This document shows, in pieces, positions 46,891-58,489 of a stretch of 64,000 nucleotides of DNA. Origin of the DNA: Torymus aiolomorphi (lineage: Eukaryota > Arthropoda > Insecta > Hymenoptera > Torymidae); the NCBI GenBank assembly GCA_036365515.1, contig CM070877.1:66959522-67023521 (forward strand). The letters run 5' to 3'. A model generated the notes under the pieces. It ran no database searches. It worked only from the letters and a program-made list of their open reading frames with translations, and was not told the DNA's origin. The position numbers and the translations under genes are program-made. Positions within the stretch are counted from its first letter, which is position 1. The number at the start of each line of letters is the position of its first letter.

Positions 46891-47064
46891 TTTTTTGACA
46901 TATTGACGAAACATGATCATAGCCCTGAACCACTACTAACCTATCGACACTACTGCACCAAGGGTTGTAAGTGCGACCTGCGCTATGGGGAGTTTCCCAA
47001 GCTGCCAAAAAACGACGACGCAGTGCATGCAATTAACCGATTATACCCACGACTACGAGTGTAG
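46891..47064 (+). pseudogene. Possible coding fragment of unknown origin, 57 codons
   Basis: An open stretch without a Met start ends at TAG 47062-47064. It reads FFDILTKHDHSPEPLLTYRH, then YCTKGCKCDLRYGEFPKLPK, then NDDAVHAINRLYPRLRV. The amino-acid composition and the C-x3-C-x-C cluster look protein-like, unlike the surrounding AT-rich DNA. I do not recognise it. It directly abuts the inferred 5' end of Helitron B. It could be the last exon of a gene, a captured fragment or chance. Confidence 0.3.
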
Positions 47065-50040
47065 TAAACTATATTAGAAAATCTGTTACCAAAGATTATT
47101 ACTTTTTCTTATGTAAAATAAGTAACTCACCCTAGTAAAAATGTTCACCAGATATTAATTATTGATTATTAATATAACATAGTCATGTATCAATCCGAAT
47201 AAGAAAATAATATCTACGTGTCACAAAAATTATAATAGTAAAACCTTTAGTTGAATTACAATATTTCCGCAATGCAATATTATTTCGAAATACTTCAGTT
47301 TGTATTAATTAGTTAGTTATAAATTATGATCGACTTTCTGCAAGTATTTGTTCTAAATAATAGGTTAAGAACGAATTGCTAATTATAATTTTACCTTTAT
47401 ATGTTTGATTGGATATGTTCGTATTTTTTTTTATATAAATTAACTAAGTTAGCATTTAACAGATACACAGTACACAATACACATTAAATAGCAACCGTTC
47501 AGGCGTGGGATGAATAGTTTACATGATATAACATTTGTAAAATAGATTTAAGATTATAATAGTTACTTTAAGCCACACTCCTGAAGGACTAGTTTCTATA
47601 CCTGAGTAATAAAACTCATCCCATTATTTTTTCTTTTGTTTCCTTTTCTTACTTCTATAAAGGAAACTCACCAACCAGCAAAATATTTGGTTTATACAAA
47701 ATATTCTTGTAGTAAATAAATCAAATTTTAACTAATTAATAAATAAATAAATTAATGTTTTTCAGTTTGAAATAACTATATTTAAGCTCGAAAATATTCC
47801 TTCAGAATGTGAAATTAGCTTTAAGGGACGCTTGCCTCGAGCGGATGCGTAATCTTGGGGTTGTAAAACACACGGCTCTACTAAATATAGATATGACGCT
47901 TTCCCACGCGGGGACGCGCTTTTCCGAGTTTTGAATACACGACTTATACTATACACTGAAAATACTATTTTACATTATTAGACAATATCTCTCAAACCGT
48001 TAAAGATAAAATCATTTTAACAATTAGAAATATTAAATATAGCAGTAAGGAAATTAGGAAAAATAATACTAATTCCATATTCTTTTGTTAAATTGCAATC
48101 AACAGCTTTTTGCTTGTTTCCGTATTAATAATATTAAGATCTATTAACAAAAATCCAAAAATATAACTCTATAACTAACCATATGCATTTTGTAAACGCA
48201 ACCAATAAACATGAAAAGAATCTTTATTAACAAACGATAAATAATTACTATAATATTTATTATATTACATAAAGCAACAAGTTATGTTAACCACTAGTTT
48301 ATTTTATATAACCGGCTATTTTTATAAACTTATCAAATCCAATATCATTATAAATTAGATTTTTTTCGTATTAATAACATTCATATTGCGAATAACTATC
48401 GTTAAAATAATCATAGCGTTTTCGTTCAGATTTGTAATAGTTTGCTATGCAATTATCTAATTAAAGAGGTAATTTCACATTTTGTAAAACATTCAAAATT
48501 GTTAATTATAAGAAAAACCGAGACAAAGAGAGTGTTTATCTGTACCCTCCATCGCATGCATAAAAATAGATTTCCTCAAGTCCCTCCGCGTGGTGACGTA
48601 TTTTCCAGCATCTTTTGGGATTCAATGTACTATAGCATAAGAATATTATTTAGAATAACGCTAAATATTTCAATAACTATAAGTAGGGAAAATAATTTTG
48701 TTCAAGATAAAAGTTGTATTATGTTAAGTAAAAACTAGAAGATAATAAAACCGTTATTATAATATGTTTTAGTAGTAACAATAATCCATTTTGTTTACTT
48801 CTATTAGATTAATTAACTTAATTTTAAGTTCAAAATAATAAACTGTTTCGAATTTGAATAATACATTGTAAATCGTACATTCTCTAATAATAATTAACTA
48901 TTACGCCTATTTATAAGAGATTCTCATTTGTTAATGCAAACCTTATGAACTGTACACATTAGATAAAACATTTTGCTATACAACAGTTGTATCTTAACAC
49001 ATTGATATTAAAAGCAATTAATTAAATTTCAAATATTTAAAATAAACAATAGAAGCTCTAAGAAAAGTGTATTAACTTAATAAGATAACTTAATAATATA
49101 ATTGAATTATTAGCTAGAAAGAATAATCTAATGTTTTCATAAAGTTTGCATAAGAAAATTTCACCAACTACATAAAATAATACATTTTATGAAAACCGTT
49201 ACTGAGGACCTATTCAGGAAATGTCTCGCACATCTGGAAACTCTTATCTTCCCCTAAGATGCTGCGTAGCATATACAAACAGCGAAAAATACGATTTTTA
49301 TTCAAGAAAACCTTTCGTTTCTTTACCCTGCGACAAATATTATTTTCCAATCTTGAACTTATAAGACTTATATTTACTTAACTATTTTACATTTTTAATT
49401 TTTAACAACACAGTTCAGCTGCAATAATTTTTCTTTACATTTTCATATAAAATCCATCTCCAAACAACACTTTAAAAATAACTGTTTATTTATAATTTCA
49501 ATGATTTATTATTATTTTTCTTATGGAAACTTAGTAGTTTTATATTTTTATAATAATTTCATTTTCTAACAATTACAAATATTCACATCCAAAGCTTGAA
49601 AGACTGATTACTTAATTAATCGATGAATAAATATAAAAATAATAAATTTTATGATTGGAAATAATCTAAAAACACATTCTATGTAAACCCTAACAGAATC
49701 ATTTATGTCACTGCGTTAATATTAAGTGAAACATTATAATTAAATAAATAATAGCGATATTTACGACAAATTTGTAAACATGTTTATAATATTTAGCTTG
49801 ACTGTTTAGTTTCACCATTTCTTATGAAACTTCATATTATTGTAAAATTATATTAATTATTTTTCTGTAAAACTAAAATTATATTTTTCGATTTTTTATA
49901 TTCACTATAACTCCACTTCTAATCAACGTATAACCACCGCTCAAATTTGTAATAGCTTATTATAAAAATACCTATTAAAATAAAATAGTAACTAAATTGA
50001 GAATTGCGATATCTAACAATATTAAATAAAGTGAAGAAAA
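47065..50040. other. AT-rich, no gene recognised
   Basis: About 3 kb without recognisable coding regions, terminal repeats or clear tandem arrays. A few short frames (under 100 codons) have no features. It could be host intergenic or intronic DNA. Confidence 0.5.
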
Positions 50041-51640
50041 CTGTGAAAAAGTCAGTGACAAGATTGAAGAGTGAGGGAGATAGGTATATCTTCTGTCTCT
50101 CTCTTCTCTCTTTCTCTGTCACTCCTATAGCGTTCTCTCTCACTCCTTAAGGAAGATACGAGCCGCCGGAAAATACCATAGAGAAGGGATGAGCGACCGC
50201 TCTCTACCGCTCTCTATGTTAAAACATAGGATTTTCCCCACTCGGCTGAAAATTGACGTTTGGAAGGGATGCCACCCCCGCACCATTAGACACCGCTTTC
50301 CCGCCCCACTCGCTCCATTTAACATTACGGATATGCAAAGCATCAACCGCCGTTACAAATGTCAACCAGCGATTCATTAACACAAGATGACGCAACTACC
50401 CGATTCGACACCGCAGCTTTTCCAGCCGAAGAAGAGGAGGAGCAACTGGTTTAAATACGCCGAACGCGCACTGCTGAGTGTGCAGTTCACCACAAGCCTC
50501 ACAAGTTTTTCTGAACTGACCAAAGCAGTCAGGCCAACACAAGCCTCACAAGCTTTGCTGACTACTCAAACAGATCTACAAGCCTCACAAGCTTTAAGAT
50601 CCTGTACGAACACTCAAATTTCAACTCAAATAAATATTCAAATTATTCAAAATTCTAGTTTAATTTCTTTTACAAATTTCTAAAATTCCAAAATTCCTAT
50701 ATCCAAAAAATTAGAAGAGAAAAGGAAATTTACAAAAAGGAGAAGGTAAATAAAATCTTCAGTTTAATATATTCTAAATTACTTTTCCAAGCCATATGTT
50801 GTTACGACCTTACGGGTAAGCATACTCCTATTGGTTTGGAAAGGAATTAAAGTAAACATAACTTTGATTGTACGACCTTACGGGTAAGCGCACTGGTTAT
50901 GTTTACGAAGAATACTTAAATTTATAAGAAAGTTTAAATTAAATTACCAAAATCTTCAGTTTAATATATTCTAAATTACTTTTCCAAGCCATATGTTGTT
51001 ACGACCTTACGGGTAAGCATAGTCCTATTGGTTTGGAAAGGAATTAAAGTAAACATAACTTTGATTGTACGACCTTACGGGTAAGCGCACTGGTTATGTT
51101 TACGAAGAATATTTAAATTTATAAGAAAGTTTAAATCTACATATGAAAATCAATTATTGCTTGAAAACTTTTTTCCAAAGAAAAGAAAAGTGAGGAACAT
51201 TAATCTCAATAATGAATAAGAAAATTTAGAAAAAAAGGAGAATTTAAAATCAATTGCGAGCTCTGCTCTTAGTAGGGGAGGGCGAATCTGAGAAACCACT
51301 GAGATTGGGTAAAATTGGTCTTTCGCACACACATCATTTTCCTGGGTTCGTGACCTTATTCCTTGTCCATACGGGGGTACGTGCGGTCAAGAAAACGATC
51401 TTTACAAGACGTTCGTGCTACCCACCGTTGGTCCTTATAAAAATCCAAAATCCTGAACCCGAAAAAAATTAGTCAAAACTTGTTTCAACGATAATAGTGA
51501 ATTTCAATATTACACTCCTATCCACAGCTCGTCCATGGTTTATTAGCTAGCGCAGCTACAGCCAAAAAAGAGCATAACTCCTAATCGAGTTAATCATCCA
51601 GTCGTGTTGTGTTTTCGGACGTGGCAATACTATAGGATGA
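50040..51640. other. Unclassified region with CT-rich tract and a 98-codon frame
   Basis: CT/AG-rich tract at 50060-50130. A plus-strand frame 50387-50683 (MTQLPDSTPQLFQPKKRRSN...) contains the repeated peptide QASQAL and looks low-complexity; I do not recognise it. At 51250-51530 a moderately GC-rich stretch with CTTATAAAAATCC resembles an LTR or promoter, but no termini were found. Confidence 0.3.
50752..51136. repeat. Tandem duplication, unit about 197 bp
   Basis: Two near-identical units (50752-50948 and 50949-51136) with AAAATCTTCAGTTTAATATA at the start. Each holds two direct copies of TACGACCTTACGGGTAAGC separated by about 75 bp. Confidence 0.9.
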
Positions 51641-52121
51641 TATATATATATATTTCCTATATTATATAGTAAGAAAATGTTTACGACTCAGCGCCCCCTC
51701 ACCCCCCTCGTGACCCCTCGCGCCTCTTCGCCCCCCCCCCCTCAAAATAACGTAAAAATGTAGCTGGTTATACTTTTTTTTAAAGAAATTGTTAGAGGCT
51801 CGCCCACCCCTCGCGCTCCGTACCCCCCCCTTAAGCCCCTCTCCCCCCTCAATTGTTTAAGTTATAAAGCATGATATAATTAATTAGAAGAATTGTCGAG
51901 TATAGCAAGTTCTATGTAATAATATTGATATTTATTTATTTGTATATTTATTTTTTTTTTTTATTGATTTAACTATAAAGATTGGTTAAAGAGACGAACA
52001 GTTTTCCACGTTACCCTGGAGGTACCGTTCATTGACGCGTTAGATTGTTATTTTAAGTGGTATCCTTCGCCAATAGCCATATATAACCACTCTTATAATA
52101 GTATCTCATTGTTCTGAAGAA

Positions 52122-52175
52122 ATGGACAATATCAAAGGACAAAAGGTTTTTGTTATCGGGGACATTTTAGAATAA
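52122..52175 (+). CDS. Recurrent Helitron-linked micro-ORF, 17 aa
   Basis: MDNIKGQKVFVIGDILE then stop. One of two adjacent copies in Helitron C. Confidence 0.25.
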   Translation: MDNIKGQKVFVIGDILE

Positions 52176-52334
52176 CACAATAATGTATTATATTTACACG
52201 TGCTAAATTATAATAATATCAAAGTTGTGGATACTTCTATAACTCCTTTGGATAAACTTTAAGAAGGATATAAATCTATAGTCAGTAGCACTGAATATTT
52301 ATATTATTAAAAATTGTATCATTGTTCTGAAGAA

Positions 52335-52412
52335 ATGGACATTATCAACGGACAAAAAGTTTTTGTTATCGGAGACATTTTGGAAGAAATGGAAGATGTA
52401 TCGGACATGTAA
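52335..52412 (+). CDS. Recurrent Helitron-linked micro-ORF, 25 aa
   Basis: MDIINGQKVFVIGDILEEME plus DVSDM, then stop. Same N-terminus as the frames at 15316, 29149 (-) and 52122. Confidence 0.25.
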   Translation: MDIINGQKVFVIGDILEEMEDVSDM

Positions 52413-52591
52413 TAAGGAATATTTAAAGCCTCTAACAATTTCTTTCAAAAAAACGTATAACCAGCTACATTTTTACGTTGTTTTGAGGGGGGTGAGGGGG
52501 ACGCTGACGGGGGCGCTGAGGAGGGGGGCGAATGGCGCCTGGAGGCGGGGGGAGGGGCGCTGAGTCGTAAAAATTTCGAGATTTTTAAAAA

Positions 52592-53435
52592 ATTCTTATC
52601 TTTGGCCTTTGTTTAAAATTTTCCATTTAAAAATAAACATTCGTACTCAAGATAATGCTTTTGCATCATTTTTATTAGATATTGGAGAAGGAAAAATTGA
52701 TCACTTTAAAATTCCAGATAAATGGAAAACAAATGATGTTTGTCATGAAATATATAAAAATATTAATAAAAATTATCATTTTTCAAAAAATGTAATATTT
52801 AGTTCACATAATGAACAAGTAAATATATTAAATAATAAAATATTGAACTTAACTGAACATAAAACGGTAACATATTATAGTATAGATTACGCAACACATA
52901 AAGGAGTAGATCATACGGATGAAAATATATATTTAAATTTTCCGATAGAAATGTTAAATAATATACGAGAAGGTTTACCTCCATATGAAATAAAATAAAA
53001 AAAAAATGAAATTGTTATGTTAATTAGTAATCTTAGCATCGTTGATGGACTATGTAATGGAACACGATTAAAAATAACAAATTTATATAAATATAATATT
53101 GAAGCTGAAATCATTACTGGAGAAAATACAGGAAATAAAGTATTTATAGCACGCATTACACTAAATACTTGTGAATCATCATCGTTACCATTCATTTTAT
53201 ATAGAAAACAATTTCCAATTGTATTAGCATTTGCTATAACTATTAATAAATCGCAAGGACAAAGTTTTAATAGTGTAGGAATATTTTAAAAAATACAATT
53301 ATTTTCCCATGGACAATTGTGCGTAGCACTTCACGATGTAAAAATCCAAACAATATATATATATATACACAAAATGAATCTGAAAATAAAATAGAAGTAA
53401 CAAATATTGTTTGGAAAGAAATATTAGATAATTAA
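52592..53435 (+). pseudogene. Helitron C helicase, C-terminal half
   Basis: Begins abruptly within the helicase (LWPLFKIFHLKINIRTQDNA), so motifs I-III are gone. Continues [39 protein letters not shown], a TAA at 52996-52998, then [40 protein letters not shown] and a stop after SFNSVGIF (about 53288). Then FSHGQLCVALHDVK-like in shifted frame, and the C-terminal end TNIVWKEILDN to 53435. Closest relative in the window is Helitron A. Confidence 0.85.
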
Positions 53436-53720
53436 TTTAAATAATAAGATTATAATATAATAAAATAATAATGGTATAAATAAAATAATAACATTTTAAA
53501 ATTTAATAAATATACAATAAAATATTCATATGATATTTTAAGATTATGATCTTCTTAACGATATTAGAATAATAACATAGTATAATTGATCAAAATAATT
53601 TAAGAAAAAATATAAAACAATAATTAATTAAATAATATAATTAAAATTTACTTTAATTATACATTTAATGTAAATTACTTTTTGAGTTAAATATGAATAT
53701 TGCTCTCCAATTATTTATTT

Positions 53721-54015
53721 GAAATATAATGGATCGATCCGAAGGAGGCAGGTAAAAAGAAAAAACAAGTTTTTACTTTAAATTTGTGCAACGTTTCGTT
53801 GGCATGTTCCGCCAACCTCTTCAGGCTTATTTTACCTAGCACATAACGTCACGTCTTCAGGCTTATTTTACCTAGCACATAACGTCACGTTATGTGCTAG
53901 GTAAAATAAGCCTGAAGAGGTTGGCGGAACATGCCAACGAAACGTTGCACAAATTTAAAGTAAAAACTTGTTTTTTCTTTTTACCTGCCTCCTTCGGATC
54001 GATCCATTATATTTC
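53721..54015. repeat. Near-perfect 295-bp palindrome
   Basis: GAAATATAATGGATCGATCC (53721) pairs with its exact inverse ending at 54015. The arms match essentially base for base through the CAACGTTTCGTTGGCATG and GCCAACCTCTTCAGGC blocks. Near the centre a block TCTTCAGGCTTATTTTACCT... is present twice in the left half. The arms are long enough for a cruciform or a stable RNA hairpin. Confidence 0.9.
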
Positions 54016-54066
54016 AATTAAATTACTTTTCTTAATGTAATTAACTATTATTTAGTAAAATATAAG

Positions 54067-54461
54067 ATGGCTGTACAAGGTGATTCAAAACCTAGTCCAT
54101 TAAGATGGGATCCTGTGCAAAATATGTATATTGAATTGTGAGTAGTATACAACACGCCAGAAAATTAGATGAATTAAACGAACAGTTACAGAATCATATA
54201 AATGAACAAAACAAATATGAAATACATTTAAATAATTATATCAATGAATATAATAACAATATTACTATGATACAAACACCGTTAATTTGGGATCCAACAC
54301 AAAATAAATACATAGAAGTATATAATTTAAAAGATGCTAGAAAGTTAGACAAATTGAATGAAATAAAAGAAGAAAATAAGTACAATAACTATTGTAATAA
54401 TTTACTTATAGAATATGATTTAAATTATTTACAAAATTTAATTAAAAAATATGAAAAATAA
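54067..54461 (+). pseudogene. Helitron accessory protein with duplicated WDP motif
   Basis: ATG 54067 gives MAVQGDSKPSPLRWDPVQNM and YIEL, then a stop and frame change near 54139. The frame continues ARKLDELNEQLQNHINEQNK, then a second module IWDPTQNKYIEVYNLKDARK, LDKLNEIKEENKYNN and a C-terminus ending LIKKYEK at 54461. Two modules W-D-P-x-Q-N-x-Y-I-E ... ARKLDxLNE in tandem suggest internal duplication. It lies downstream of the helicase in the same orientation, as in Helitron A. Family unknown; likely helical or coiled coil. Role in Helitron movement is inference. Confidence 0.6.
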
Positions 54462-55470
54462 AATAAATCAAAAGCAAACATAATATTTTCAATATACAAT
54501 TTAAACTCAATTTTTTAGTATAAAATATTTGAAATTTCACAAAAATAGTATTAAGTTATATTAATTTTTAATTCTATTATTTTACATTAACTTCGTTCAC
54601 GTATCCAATATAATGTTTATAAGCAAAAATATGTATAACAGAAAAAATAAAAATATATATTTCCATATTATAAATAGCTTACAAAAACGTCACAGGATAT
54701 GTTAAAGAAAATTTAATTAAAAATTTGAAAATCATTTTTTTATAAATATTTTTGTAAATTTTAAATAGAAGTAATAAATATAAAAATTCAATGAAATAAA
54801 AGAAAATTATTATTAAGTAAATTATTATTAAGTATGAAAATGGAATATTTGAAATTTAAGGAAAATAAATTATATTAATTTTAAAATCATTTATAATAAA
54901 TTATATTAAATTCTTTCACGTATCCAATATAATGTTTAAAAGCAAAAATATATATAAAAGGAACAAATAAATATATATGGTTCTAAATAATAAAAAGCTT
55001 ATAAAAACATTCAAGGGTATATTAAAGATAATATAAATCATACAATTTATTTTTAATTTATTATTTTCCTAAATTTCAAAATGTAATATAAATGATATAA
55101 AAATATATTTAATAAAATTTCATAAAATTTTAGGTGTAGTGGTAATGTAGGGTTATTGATGAAGGATGCCACTTAAAATAACAATCCAACGCGTCCATGA
55201 ACAGTACCCCCAGGGTGACATGGAAAACTGTTCGTCTCTTCAACCAATCTTTATAGTTAATAAAGTTTATATAAAACGAATTAATGCAACACAGTTTTTG
55301 GTTAAATTTAAAACATTGTTCAATATTTTTAAAGTAAGTAATAAAATAAGTGTAATAATTTAAAATAATGAGATCAGGGTGATTTGTTCTCTTATTACAA
55401 AATATAAAATTTTTAAATTTATTTTATATGCTGGTTGACGACCGGGGCGAGTAGGGGGGTACCCCCCTAG
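54462..55470 (+). other. Helitron C 3' non-coding region
   Basis: AT-rich, then 55138-55260 (inverted copy of 51960-52090), then the terminal hairpin 55452-55470. The 65-codon frame starting 55166 lies in this repeat and is not credible. Confidence 0.6.
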
Positions 55471-55479
55471 TATATATAT

Positions 55480-56556
55480 TGTAACGCGTGCCTAGCTGCG
55501 ATTCGAATCTACCGCGCGAAGGTAGTGAGCGCGCGCGCGCAACTCCCGTGCAGCCGAATCGAGGCGCGCCGCGCGTAGCGAATCGGTCTCACGACGCGTA
55601 AAATGCCCGTCATCCGTCGCGAAGCTGCTAACTTCTTCCCGCGAGAAAGAGGAGCCATCTTCGTGACTGCCATCGCGCGTACAACATCTCCTCCGTGTCT
55701 CTCCCGAGTTTACTTTTCCGCGCCGTGATATCGTTTATTGTAAGACCCCGCGAGTGTAGTGGAGGCGCCGCATATAGCGGATGCGCACAGTAGAGAGACA
55801 GAGAGAGAGAGCGATACCGCGTAGCGTGTGCCACGAGTGGAACGAGACTGCGAGCGAGGAGCCGGCAGCCAGCCCGCCTGCCGACCCAGTACAGCGAGCA
55901 AGAGAGAGAGAGAGCGCAACTGCGGTGCGAACGACAGGGAGCGAGAGAGAGTCGAGTGCACCGGCTGCTCCTTCCTAGCGTAAGTTTTCTACTCTCCTCT
56001 TGCAGGATCATTGTAAAGGCTCGCACGGAAATCGCCCCGTGCAAGCTTTCTGTGCCGTGTACGTGCGGGTGTGTGTCAGCCCGCCGTACTTTAACACCGC
56101 GCGCTAAATTAGCAGCTTCGCCGCGCGCCGTATAGGTCGCGCGTTAGAATATTAACGGTCGCGCGCGAACTAACTAATTATTGTTCTAATCAGCACGTGC
56201 GTGGTGCTTGTAGAGATTAATAATTTTAAATATACTGTGATATTTAGTGACTCGTCGCGTTGTTCATTACAACCTGTCCTTCTCCCGGATACCTCCTCCG
56301 CGGGAAAACGACTCCGCCGGTCGTTTTCATATCTGAGTATAGCGGCCGCGCGCTTTACTCTTCGAGCGCGCGCTTTTCACTCAGCGATCCAATTAGTTGG
56401 AAAGCGAAGTTCGTGTGAGATCTTCGCGTTGTTTTCGGGATTCCAGGAGCAGATCCCCGGGCAAGTCATTTTAGTCTGACACCCGCGGCACCGTGTTCTA
56501 GGGCATCGCTGACCTGTGGCTTGTTGGGATTTTCCCCCACTAGCCATCCTGTTACA
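55480..56556. mobile_element. Solo LTR (copy 2), 1,077 bp
   Basis: Same element as 14162-15254: TGTAACGCGTGCCTAG at the start and CCTGTTACA at the end, ATAT at 55476-55479 and 56557-56560. Shorter (AG)n tract than copy 1. It sits 9 bp beyond the 3' end of Helitron C. Confidence 0.88.
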
Positions 56557-56968
56557 ATATATATATATATAAAATACAAATGTAGTTTATTTTTGATGAA
56601 ATAGGTCCTACCAAGAGGTCTCTAAACCCATTTAATCCAAAGATATTGTGATTTTAAACTTTGTATCCTGCCGTAAACCGCAGATTGAACCATCTGATAT
56701 TTTTGAATGGGATACGGGCCAAAATCTTGGATTTTATTTCCTTTGACTGAAGTTATTCGCATCCCTTAATTTTTCCAATTAATATTTTTAAAGTTAGAAA
56801 TATAATTTAAATTTGGATTTCATTGTGTCTTTCGTGTATTTGATGATTAAATCATCGGTGACTTTTTTCATTATTTCTTTTTTTATTGTAGCAACTAAAA
56901 TGGATTCAACTTGAAAATTATAATGCATAAATCTTTTAAATAAAAATAATCACCCTTCATCTAAAGAT

Positions 56969-57758
56969 TTGTTCGAATTTCCAAAACTTTTAAGAAGTGC
57001 ATATCCCTTTGTACCAGAAAAAGAAAAAATTTGTTCTAGCTGGCAACGCCAAACTTATAAACATAAATCAAGGTTACCTCTCTCTGATGCTAAAAAAGCT
57101 AACATAGTGTGTATCGGTGAGTATCACAAAACTTGTGTTGCAGTTCTCGAACATATGAAGAAAAAAATTTCAGAATCAACAAAGAAGCAAGAAAGAATTC
57201 AGTTACTACATCTTGCGCCTAAGTTTTGGTCTCGTAGGAACTTAATGCGAGAATTCGGTTCAGTAAACGGGAAGCTCGCGAAGCAAAAAATTTAGTAGTT
57301 AAAGACGGAATATTTTCAATATCTGCTAATAAAAGTGACACACTACTTTCACCTGAAACTGTAAATTCAGTGAAAACTTTTTATGAAATAGTTGATATAA
57401 GCCGAATTATGACAGGTTTAAAAGAGTACATACCTGTTAAGCAGAGCAATGGTGAAAGAAAACATGTTCAAAAAAGATTACTGCTTGATAATTTAAATGA
57501 ACTATATAGTTTATATAAAAAAGAAAATGAACACGTTAATATTGGTTTTACTAAATTTACACAATTGAGGCCACCACATTGTGTTTTAGCTGGAAGTAAT
57601 GGTACTCATAATGTATGCGTGTGTGTGCATCAGGAATACGTGAAGCTCATGCTAAGTGCTATGGATCTGGGTGACTGTTTAGATTGCCCCAATATGTCCA
57701 TATTAGGTAAAAATTTGCTTGAAAGTTTTAATGAAGTGATATTTTTCAAATATACTAT
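56969..57758 (+). pseudogene. Transposase-like protein, N-terminal part
   Basis: First frame: FEFPKLLRSAYPFVPEKEKI and LQLLHLAPKFWSRRNLMREF-like to about 57250. A frameshift then leads to AKNLVVKDGIFSISANKSDT, FYEIVDISRIMTGLKEYIPV, HVQKRLLLDNLNELYSLYKK, GFTKFTQLRPPHCVLAGSNG and THNVCVCVHQEYVKLML. The block F-x-x-LRP-x-x-CVLAG-x-x-GTH-x-VCVC recurs in a multicopy protein of many animal genomes that I believe is a transposase, but I cannot name the superfamily. The frame ends in the inserted DNA after FFKYTI. Confidence 0.65.
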
Positions 57759-57853
57759 TGTAACGGTTACTCCACGCTCTACCGGACGCTCAAGAGTTTA
57801 CCAGGATGTAGAAAGCGGGAAAGGGAGTGGCAGGTGTCTTAAGAAACGAAAAA

Positions 57854-57902
<49 letters not shown>

Positions 57903-57939
57903 GTAGAGAAATGAAGTCGGTAGTCCTGTTCCATTGTCT

Positions 57940-58220
57940 ACGGCACGTGAATGCCCTCTTTCCCTTAGTCACGTGTGCGCACGTCGACTAAGAAACAGCC
58001 GTTCTGGGTACACGGCCTGTAACTACCTCGTGTGCTCACGATGGTAGTAACAGCAGGTGTGCCGGGGAGTCAGTATTCGAGAAACGGTTGTTCGTGTTCT
58101 AGTCACGTGTGCGCACGTCGACTAACGAACAGCGATTCAGGGTACACGGCCTGTGACTACTCGTACCTTGTATGCCCACGACGGTAGTAACAGAAGCTGT
58201 CCGAGTGATCGGGGGTGTCC
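57940..58220. repeat. Direct duplication, spacing about 134 bp
   Basis: AGTCACGTGTGCGCACGTCG followed by ACTAA.GAACAGC occurs at 57967 and 58101, each followed by GGGTACACGGCCTGT and GGTAGTAACAG. Confidence 0.85.
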
Positions 58221-58489
58221 TAAGGCTGGCAATACCCGAGTTCCTCACGTGTTCAGTCTATTAGACGGTCGGTCACGGTCTGACTCTCGCCAGTGTGAGA
58301 GCTGCTTATATAGGTTAGATTTGTGAGAAGATGCGCGCGCCGATATGATGTCGCATCAGTCGCGGTGGCGCGCACCGGTGTATCCGCGCCGGTGTGGAGT
58401 TGCGGCAGTCTCTGGACAAGGCGGGTTTACACGGGCCGGCGTGAGCGCGCACACACACGTTGGTGGACAGAGCAGATTTACATGGAGCG

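Larger units (their letters stand above)
51655..55470 (+). mobile_element. Helitron C, internally deleted
   Basis: 5' end TCCTATATTATATAGTAAGA (51655), C-rich leader with TTTACGACTCAGC, 3' end GGGGGG-TA-CCCCCC hairpin followed by TAG and T at 55471. Between them lie micro-ORF repeats, the C-terminal half of a helicase, a 295-bp palindrome, an accessory ORF and the 3' region 55138-55260. That region is an inverted copy of 51960-52090, so the element has internal inverted subterminal repeats. A further inverted pair is TTTACGACTCAGCGCCCC (about 51679) and GGGGCGCTGAGTCGTAA (ends about 52571). The N-terminal protein regions are missing. Confidence 0.75.

Noticed and set aside
50140..50380. Two opposed ~65 codon frames
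   Set aside because: No features, and they overlap each other; the region is better described as unclassified.
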